DNA of 64,000 nucleotides from the NCBI RefSeq assembly GCF_947179165.1, contig NC_077239.1:17845001-17909000 (forward strand), in the 5' to 3' direction. This document shows positions 56,866-64,000 of this stretch, piece after piece. The translations under genes and the position numbers were made by a program. The notes below the pieces were generated by a model. It had not been told where the DNA came from, did not search any database, and saw only the letters and a program-made list of their open reading frames with translations. Origin of the DNA: Solanum dulcamara. Lineage: Eukaryota > Streptophyta > Magnoliopsida > Solanales > Solanaceae. Each line of letters begins with the position of its first letter. The stretch's first letter is position 1.

Positions 56866-58247
56866 CACCAAATGTGGTTACAGGTAAATTATTGATTTTC
56901 TCTCAGGACGTATATGCATTGATAGATCCAAGCTCCACCTTATCATATATATCTCTCGTTGTTTCTAATAGAATCAGAATAAAACCTGAATTGATAGAAC
57001 CATTTAAGGTAGCTACACCGATAGGAGATTTTGTTTTATCCAAGAAAGCATATAGAGATTGTTCGGTGATTATATATAGTCATCACACCAAGGCGGATTT
57101 GATAGAGTTAAAGATGAAAAATTTGATGTTATTATGGGCATGGATTAGTTAGCTTCTTGTCATGCTAATGTTGATTATAGAGAAAAAGTAGTTCGGTTTT
57201 AGTTCCCAAGAGAGTCAATTATAGAATGGCTGGGGAATACGGCATCGCCAAGGGGCAAGTTCATTTCACACCTCAAGGCAAGGAAGATGGTTAGAAAAGG
57301 TTATATTTATTGTTTGGTTCGTGTGCATGATTTGAAAGAAGAGGTACCGACTCTTTAGTCAGTTCCGGTAGTTAATGAATTTCCAGATGTATTTCAAGAT
57401 GAACTTCTAACTCTTCCTTCTGAGCAGGAGATAGAGTTCACCATAGATGTATTGCCAGATACTCAGCCTATATCTATTCCTCCCTACATAATGGCACCCG
57501 CAGAGTTGAAGGAGTTGAAAGAGCAACTGAGAGACTTGTTAGAAAAGGACTTCATTATGCCCAGCACATCACCTTAGGGAGCACCAGTACTATTCGTGAG
57601 AAAGAAAAATGGGTCACTGTGAATGTGTATTGATTATAGGCAATTGAACAAGGTGACAATAAAGAATAGATATCTCCTCCCCAAGATTGATTATTTATTT
57701 GATCAGTTGCAGGGTGCTAGGTGTTTTTCGAAGATAGAATTGCGGTCAGGATATCGCCAATGTAGGTAAAGAAGACAGATATTCCAAAGACTGTGTTCAA
57801 GACCCGATACGAGCATTATGTGTTTAGGTGATGTCTTTTGGGTAGACCAATGCTCCAGCAGTATTTATGGATATAATGAACCGAGTGCTCAAGCCATTCC
57901 TAGACCTATTTGTGATTGTATTTATTGATGATATCTTGGTCTACTCACGATCGGAAGGGGAGCTTGCAGATTATTTGAGGACGGTACTTAGGGTGCTCCA
58001 GCACCAGAAGTTGTATGCTAAGTTCTCTAAATGTGAATTCTGGTTGACTTTAGTAGTATTCTTGGGGCATATTATTGGAGCTGATGGTATTCGAGTAGAT
58101 GAACAAAACATTGAGGCCGTAAAGACTTGGCCTAGACCTACAACACCTATTGAGGTACGTAGTTTCCTAGGGCTAGCAAGATACTATTGGAGATTCGTAG
58201 AGAAGTTTAGCTCGATTTCAGCATCTTTAACAAGGCTCACTCAGTAG
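56866..58247 (+). pseudogene. Gypsy protease and reverse transcriptase, first internal region
   Basis: The protease loop reads ALIDPSSTLSYIS near 56920-56955, so the usual Gly of the D-x-G motif is Ser. The RT begins in several frames at about 57480 ([17 protein letters not shown]), and stops cluster at 57575-57770. The 126-codon piece 57867-58247 is clean: [33 protein letters not shown], then [20 protein letters not shown], including the RT active site. Confidence 0.85.
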
Positions 58248-58800
58248 GCAGCTAAATTTTAGTGGACCAATACTTGTGAACGAAGCTTTCAGTTGCTAAA
58301 AGATAAGTTAACTATGGCTATTGTTCTGACTCTTCCTAAAGGACCAAATAGCTATGTTATTTATTTTGATTCTTATGGTGTTGGGCTAGGTTATGTACTG
58401 ATGCAACATGGTAGATTCATAGCCTATGCCTCCCAACAGCTCAGAAAGCACAAAAGAAATTATCCAACTCATGATCTGGAGTTAGTAACAGTAATTCATG
58501 CTTTGAAAATATGGAGGCATTATCTATATGGCGTGCATCTTGATATTTACATGGATCACAAAAGCCATTTTTGACTCTTATAATGAGGCCCCACAACCAG
58601 TTGGAGCACCCAAGAATATTTAGCAAGGGTCTCCAATATATCTTTAAAAAGAAGGAGCTAAATTTACGATAGAGAAGGTGGCTAGAGTTGCTAAAAGATT
58701 ATGATGTAGACATTCTATACCACCCAGGAAAAGTAAATGTTGTAGAAAATGCAATCAACCATAAATCTATGCGTAGTTTGGCAGATGTACAACCATAGTA
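58248..58800 (+). pseudogene. Gypsy RNase H with a 65-bp insertion, first internal region
   Basis: The piece 58293-58574 has [20 protein letters not shown], then [20 protein letters not shown] and DIYMDHKSH. An unrelated 65-bp stretch (58566-58630) breaks the coding inside the DHKS...QYIF block and shifts the frame. After it, FKKKELNLR and WLELLKDYDVDILYHPGK follow in another frame. Confidence 0.85.
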
Positions 58801-60360
58801 GAAAGAGATAGTCCATGAGATTTGCAGTTAGCTAACATTAGAGTCCGTATGGTTGATTTCGATAATGGTAAAGTTTCTGTTCGAGGGGTTGCTGAATCCT
58901 CTATCATGGAAAAGGTAAAGTGACACTAGTACGAGGACCCTATTTTGGCACAGTATAAAGATGCGGCCCTTCAAAAGGAGAAGACCCCATTCGAGATCGC
59001 ACCTGATGGGGTGCTAAGTATAAGGGTAGATTATGTGTGTCTGAGATTGCAGGTCTATGACAACAGGTTATGGATGAGGCACACTATGACCGTTATTTTA
59101 TACATCCAGGGTCAACAAATATGTATCATGACCTTAGATGTTTATATTGGTGGTATGGTCTGAAGAAAGACATAGCAGAGTTCGTAGCCCAATGTCCGAA
59201 TTGTCAATAAGTTAAGATCGAGCATCAAAATCTTGATGGACTATTACAGGAATTGAAATCCTATCTTGGAAATGGGAAGCAATTAATATGGACTTCATTA
59301 CAGGCTTACCTTGCACTCTATGGAAGTATGATTCCATATGGGTTACTATAGATAGGCTAATAAAATCAGCCTATTTTCTTTCAGTTAGGACTACATATTT
59401 AGCTGAAGACTATGCGAAGTTATATATCAAGGAGATAGTAAGACTTCACGGGGTCCCCACATCTATTATATCGGACAGAGGAGATTAGTTTACATCTAAC
59501 TTATGGAGATCATTCCAGAAAATATTGGGGACACAAATGAGTCTTAGCACAACATTTCACCCTCAGGCTAACGGACAAGCCAATCGTACTATTCAGATGC
59601 TAGAAGATATGTTGTGGGACTGTATAATTGACTTCAGAGTTAGCTGAATGATCATTTTCCACTTATTGAGTTTGCTTATAATAATAGATACCATTCTAGT
59701 ATCCAGATGGCACCGTACGAGGCTTTGTATGGCAGAAAGTGTAGGTCACCTATTTATTGGTTTGATGTTGGTGAGACTAAACTAATAGGCCCAAACATGA
59801 TTCAGCAAGCTATTGATAAAGTGAAGCTCATTCAGGAGAGACTAATAGCATCTTAGAGTCAACAAAAATTATATGCAGATAATCGACGTTGACCTTTAGA
59901 GTTTCAGGTTGATGATTGGGTGTTCTTGAAGGTGTCACCCATGAAGGATGTAATGAGATTCAACAAGAAAGGGAAGCTTAGACCGAGGTACATCGGCCCT
60001 TATCAGATCATTCATAGGGTAGACAAGATTTCTTATGAGTTGGACCTACCATCTGATTTGGAGGCAGTACATCCCATCTTTCACGTATCGATGCTTCACA
60101 AATTTATAGGTGACCTTTCTAGAATATTTTCCATGAATGATATCAAACCAACGAAGGAGTTTTCCTATAGGGAGAAACCTATACTATACTTGATCATCAA
60201 GTGAGAAAGTTTCGTACTAAGGACGTGGCTTTCGTTAAGGTATTGTGGAGAAATAATAATCTGGAAGAGATAACCTAGGAAGCCGAAGAAGAGATAAAAA
60301 ATAAATATCCATACTTGTTCCCTACGCCTATGGGTAATCTAAACTCCTAAATTGATTACA
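58801..60360 (+). pseudogene. Gypsy integrase and chromodomain-like end, first internal region
   Basis: Zinc-binding region near 59060-59220 (degenerate). Core at 59288-59488 ([20 protein letters not shown], then KEIVRLHGVPTSIISDRGD). A QANGQANRTIQMLEDMLWDC-like block at about 59560-59620 has Asn in place of the third acidic residue. In the C-terminal domain at 59920-60204, VSPMKDVMRFNKKGKLRPRY and HPIFHVSMLHKFIGD are followed by a shifted chromodomain-like end at 60200-60350. Several stops interrupt it. Confidence 0.85.
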
Positions 60361-60464
60361 TGGATTGATAGATAAAACTATATGTTGTAGCAATAAAAGA
60401 GATTTCCCCGAAACCTTTATAAGATCCTATGGGATTTGTTTAACATTTTAGGATGAATGTTCTA

Positions 60465-60478
60465 AAGGGGGGAAAGAT
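60465..60478 (+). other. Polypurine tract before the second LTR
   Basis: AAAGGGGGGAAAGA directly abuts the LTR start TGTTATACCCC at 60479. Confidence 0.88.
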
Positions 60479-63400
60479 GTTATACCCCATACTTTTGAAT
60501 GTTGGAATATTTTACGCTAATCGAGATAAATTTAAGGACAAGATCATTTTGAGATATGAGATAGAGACTTTTAATCCTTGATTTTTAATTAAGTGTATGA
60601 ATTGCTTATAAATTTTATATGGTATAGAAATATTAATAGATACTAGGGATTAATTAACCATAATTAGATTATTAAGTGGTATTAGTGATTAATTATGATT
60701 AATTAAGCTAATTAGGTTTCTAAGTGGGACCCACTACTAAGTGGCAAAATCTGATTAGTCTTGGATGTTAATTGGACACATGTCAAGGGAAGGACATGTT
60801 CCACCCTTATGTGCTACATATAAAGGGCAAGTGGATGACTAATAACCTCATTTCATCTTCTTTACAACATTAAACCATAGAGATAGAGAAAGAAATGCTC
60901 ATGGCTATGGCTGAGCCAAATCAAGTTCACTAAGCTTGATTCAAATTAATTTTCCATGGTGTTTTAAATCAAAGGAAGGTCTATGTTAATGTGAATTATT
61001 CCTTGAGGGCAGCAAGGGTGGTTATCAATTGAAGTTGCCAAATTCAACAAATTAAGGAGTCAAGTTAATAAGGTAAGATTTGATCATATTCTACATGTTT
61101 TAGTAGGTATTTGGACTTGTTATAAATTGGTAGATATGAATTGAATACATGGAAATATGTATGTTGATGTTGAAGTATTGTTGAGCCATGTTAGGGGGAT
61201 GTTGTAGTCAAAATTAATGAGTTAATTTTAAGTTATATTTTGGGTTGTTGTTATCATGAATTATGTGATGAGAGTGAAGGAATTAAATGATTAAAGTTAA
61301 GGTTAAATTTATTTTGTGGGCTGTTGCAGAAGTTGTGGTGATATTATCATGGTTTTCTTACATATGAATAAATGATGTTGTAGTCGTGTGTGGGATGGTA
61401 TAAATCATGAATTTGGATGTAAATATTTTATGATATAACATATGAGAAACATAGGTGGTTTGCTTGGTGTATTCGTAGGTATTCGTAAGATTATCGGGCA
61501 TCTGTTTATGTTGTGGTTAGGGACTGTTTTGATGTGTTGTTGTTTTTCTTGTTGAGCTTGGAAGATTAATGATAATTAAGACTATACATTTTGTTGTATG
61601 GTTGTTAGGTCTGTTTTAATCTAAAAATGGTGGATTAATTTCGATTAATATTGTGGTTGTTGTTGTGGCTGATTATACAATGAAAATGAAAGAATTTGAT
61701 GTGTCTTGTTGGAGTTTTAATTGTTCTAAGGGTTGGTTGTAACATGTGGTTGTTTGTGTTGAATTGAAGGATTAAGCGTAACTATGATTGTGCATTTTAT
61801 GGTTATAATTGTTGGGGTGTTATAAATCCTTTCGATAGGTTGTGGTGGTTCTGACCTATTAGGAGTAATTAGATAGCATCATAGTAGTCATGTTGATAAT
61901 TAATGGAAGTCAAAAAAGTATGTGGGCTATTCAGAGTATTCTTGAATCTCGTCCTAGCTAGTCTTAACATGGCATTTGAACGTGTGATTGTTGATGCTAC
62001 TTGGTGATTGTATGGCTGGTTTGGGTGTGAGGAAAGTGATCGGTGTAGGGGAGGTGTTGTCTAATTTTCTAAAAATAACCTACTAATGATAAAGTACGTT
62101 TTATCCTTTTTCATAGCTTAACCATAGTATTTAACGTCTTAATATAGATTAAGACGCTATTGGGCATCATATACGTGTTGTGTGCGAATAAACGCTAAAG
62201 GTATGTAAAGCTAACCTTTCCTTCTTTTGGCATGATCCATAGGAAACAAACAGACGACAAACTTATAAATTCCAAAGAAGCTCTCATTCTTAGATACACT
62301 ATAGTGGCTAATGTTCTTGATTTCCAGAAATTATATCATTGTGTCTTGATACATGTGTATGATTTCAGCTGTTCTAATTTGGTATAATTCATTTTTTGGT
62401 ATAATTCATAATGCTAATCGAAGGGTGCTTGAAATGACTACTGTCTTGATTTTCAAATGATGGTTCAATTTGATTTTTCTATTGAGTCTCAAATGATGAT
62501 ATAATTGTACATGGTGTCTAATGATACACTATTCATACATATTGTTATTGTATTATCCACCGAGTTCTACGATAGGCCGGGTATGTTATCATGTATGGAT
62601 TTTACTATATTATTCACCGAGTCCCTTGCTAGAGAGCTGGGTACGTGATATGATAATACGATGTTATGATGATATGATTATGGCACTGAGTCTCATGACG
62701 GGCTGGGTATGGTATACATGTACACGGATTTATTCATCGAATCTCATAATGGGCCAGGTACGGCATATGACAATGATATATATGGCTCCATTTATCAAAT
62801 ATAGGTACAATGATTTGTTGATTATTATAGTTGTCTTCTGAATCCCTATTTCAGATGTGATCTCCTTTATGGTATTTCATGTTTTATATACTCAGTACAT
62901 GTTTTGAACTGACCCCCTCTCTTTGGTGGACTACATTTCATGCCCACAGGTATAGATACTCATTTTGGAGATCCCTCAGTTTAAGATTTTTACTCAACTA
63001 TTTTAGAGTGCTCAAAATTCTCGAAGCCTAGATTTTTGGTACCGATCCTTTTAATGTATATATTTGGTTATTCAGGGGTACGGCGGAGCCCTATCCCATA
63101 AAATGCTACTGTTAATAATTTTAGAGGTCTATAGATATGTGTGGGTTGTATATAGATGTTATCCAGCTGTACTAGTATGAATTATGTTTGGAATGTTCCT
63201 ATTCGTAGTGGCAGCCTTATCAGCTTGCATATATACATGTATATTTTAGAATGTGGGGTGTAGTGGCAACCTTGTCATGTTGCGTATATATATATATATA
63301 TAGTTGGGATATTCCCACATGTTATGCCAGCCTTATCGGATTACATACTATGTTATCTTTTAACGATTGTGACTCTTCAGAAGATAGGTGGTTTTGTTAT

Positions 63401-63555
63401 ATATATATATATATACGTATGTGATGGTTTTGAGACGACGTTCTACTCATATAAGTCCCATATCATATTTAGTTGCTGATCGGTTATAGGTAATAAGAGT
63501 GTATACGAGTGTCCAGTTCGGGTACTGTCACAGCCCACGGGGTTGGATCGTGACA
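60479..63555 (+). mobile_element. Second LTR of the array (3.08 kb)
   Basis: It starts TGTTATACCCC and ends GGATCGTGACA. Similarity to 52369-55476 is uneven: about 90 percent in the first 630 bp, about 98 percent in the next 1.3 kb, then falling to about 87 percent at the end (by eye). GACACATGTCA (60775-60785) and the CATATAAAGG TATA box are conserved. The frame 62521-62841 is chance. Confidence 0.88.
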
Positions 63556-63559
63556 AAAG

Positions 63560-63571
63560 TGGTGTCAGAGC
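63560..63571 (+). other. Second primer-binding site in the array
   Basis: TGGTGTCAGAGC, four bases after the second LTR. Its presence shows that another internal region starts here. Confidence 0.85.
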
Positions 63572-63759
63572 AGTTTATCATCAGAGTGTCTACAGATCGT
63601 GTCTATTAGAGTCTTGTTTAGTAGTATGTTGTGCACCACTTCTATAAACATGATGCTATAGGACATTTAAGATGTTATCCTTCCTTTTTACTTTTAATCA
63701 TATGATAGAGCTGTATTATCAGGATAATTCCTCCCTAATGGATTATTATGTTTACAGTG

Positions 63760-64000
63760 ATGCCTCCAAGGAAAGCGACAACTATCCAGAAGGGAAAGTC
63801 ACTAGCAGGAGATACTAGCCAGACCTCGAGAGTTACTAGGGCCTGTGCCCAGTCTATGCTTGAGGTTGTTCTCCAGTCGGCGAGCTTTACTACGCCACCA
63901 CCACTAGAGGAGCTTAGAGTAGCAGCAACTACAACTATGAATCAGGGGATGTCTTCATTGCCAGCTCTAGAGGCTCCAGTGCTTAAGCCTCCATCTCCTC
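63760..64000 (+). CDS. Gypsy gag N-terminus of the second internal region, open to the window end
   Basis: An ATG at 63760 opens MPPRKATTIQKGKSLAGDTS and stays open for 80 codons to the window edge, through a Thr/Pro-rich segment (SFTTPPPLEELRVAATTT). The start matches in position and style the gag of the 37139-46987 element (MPPK...). The equivalent segment in the first internal region (55676 onward) has lost its start codon and carries stops, so this copy is better preserved. Whether the rest is intact cannot be seen. Confidence 0.7.
   Translation, partial: MPPRKATTIQKGKSLAGDTSQTSRVTRACAQSMLEVVLQSASFTTPPPLEELRVAATTTMNQGMSSLPALEAPVLKPPSP

Larger units (their letters stand above)
52369..64000 (+). 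mobile_element. Ty3/gypsy array: LTR, internal, LTR, then a second PBS and gag (runs off window)
   Basis: LTRs at 52369-55476 and 60479-63555 enclose a degenerate gag-pol with a PBS at 55481 and a purine tract at 60465-60478. The second LTR is followed by another PBS (63560) and another gag start (63760), instead of by a target duplication and foreign DNA. At least two internal regions therefore share an LTR. The insertion point is in the minus-strand pol at 52368. Confidence 0.88.

Overview
The window looks like repeat-rich plant nuclear DNA, most probably from a nightshade (Solanaceae, Solanum-like). I base this on LTR retrotransposons primed by initiator-Met tRNA, a Tourist-type MITE, introns with GT/AG borders, and fragments of a plant SET-domain gene. 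There are no bacterial-style operons, rRNA, tRNA or CRISPR arrays. Roughly seven eighths of the 64 kb is LTR retrotransposon. I see one probable intact host gene (35262-36238, two exons, + strand) and one host pseudogene (ASHH1-like histone methyltransferase, 17041-20292, + strand).

Layout. 1-5237: a decayed minus-strand Ty3/gypsy chromovirus (LTR end at 996, chromodomain, integrase, RNase H, RT, protease, gag fragment). It is fused at about 5238 to a decayed minus-strand Ty1/copia element (5238-16926) of Sirevirus-like layout: 5' LTR 16131-16926, PBS, gag with coiled coil, integrase, RT, RNase H, an extra env-like ORF, and a truncated 3' LTR. A 2.2 kb solo LTR (6935-9163) splits the extra ORF. 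16927-20820: ASHH1-like pseudogene with a SINE-like insertion in an intron. 20821-31868: a plus-strand gypsy element with both LTRs and most of gag deleted, carrying a nested 3.3 kb solo LTR (24580-27905, exact 5-bp target duplication) and a nested Tourist-like MITE (28306-28572). 31869-37009: a small non-LTR island with an orphan LTR piece and the two-exon gene. 37010-52368: a minus-strand element of the same family as 20821-31868 (gag piece, one LTR that serves two internal regions, pol). Its gag is split by a younger plus-strand gypsy element (37139-46987). 52369-64000: a plus-strand gypsy array LTR-internal-LTR-internal that runs off the window and is itself inserted into the pol of the preceding element.

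The pol genes here are all broken by stops, frameshifts, deletions or an inversion, so I see no autonomous element. The most informative observations are structural. They include an inverted block inside one integrase, two cases where one LTR is shared by two internal regions, a conversion-like mosaic between two 3.1 kb LTRs, a double truncation joining two elements, and an in-frame exon duplication in the SET pseudogene. I did not find a convincing new biological system. Divergence figures are by-eye estimates and no homology search was run.
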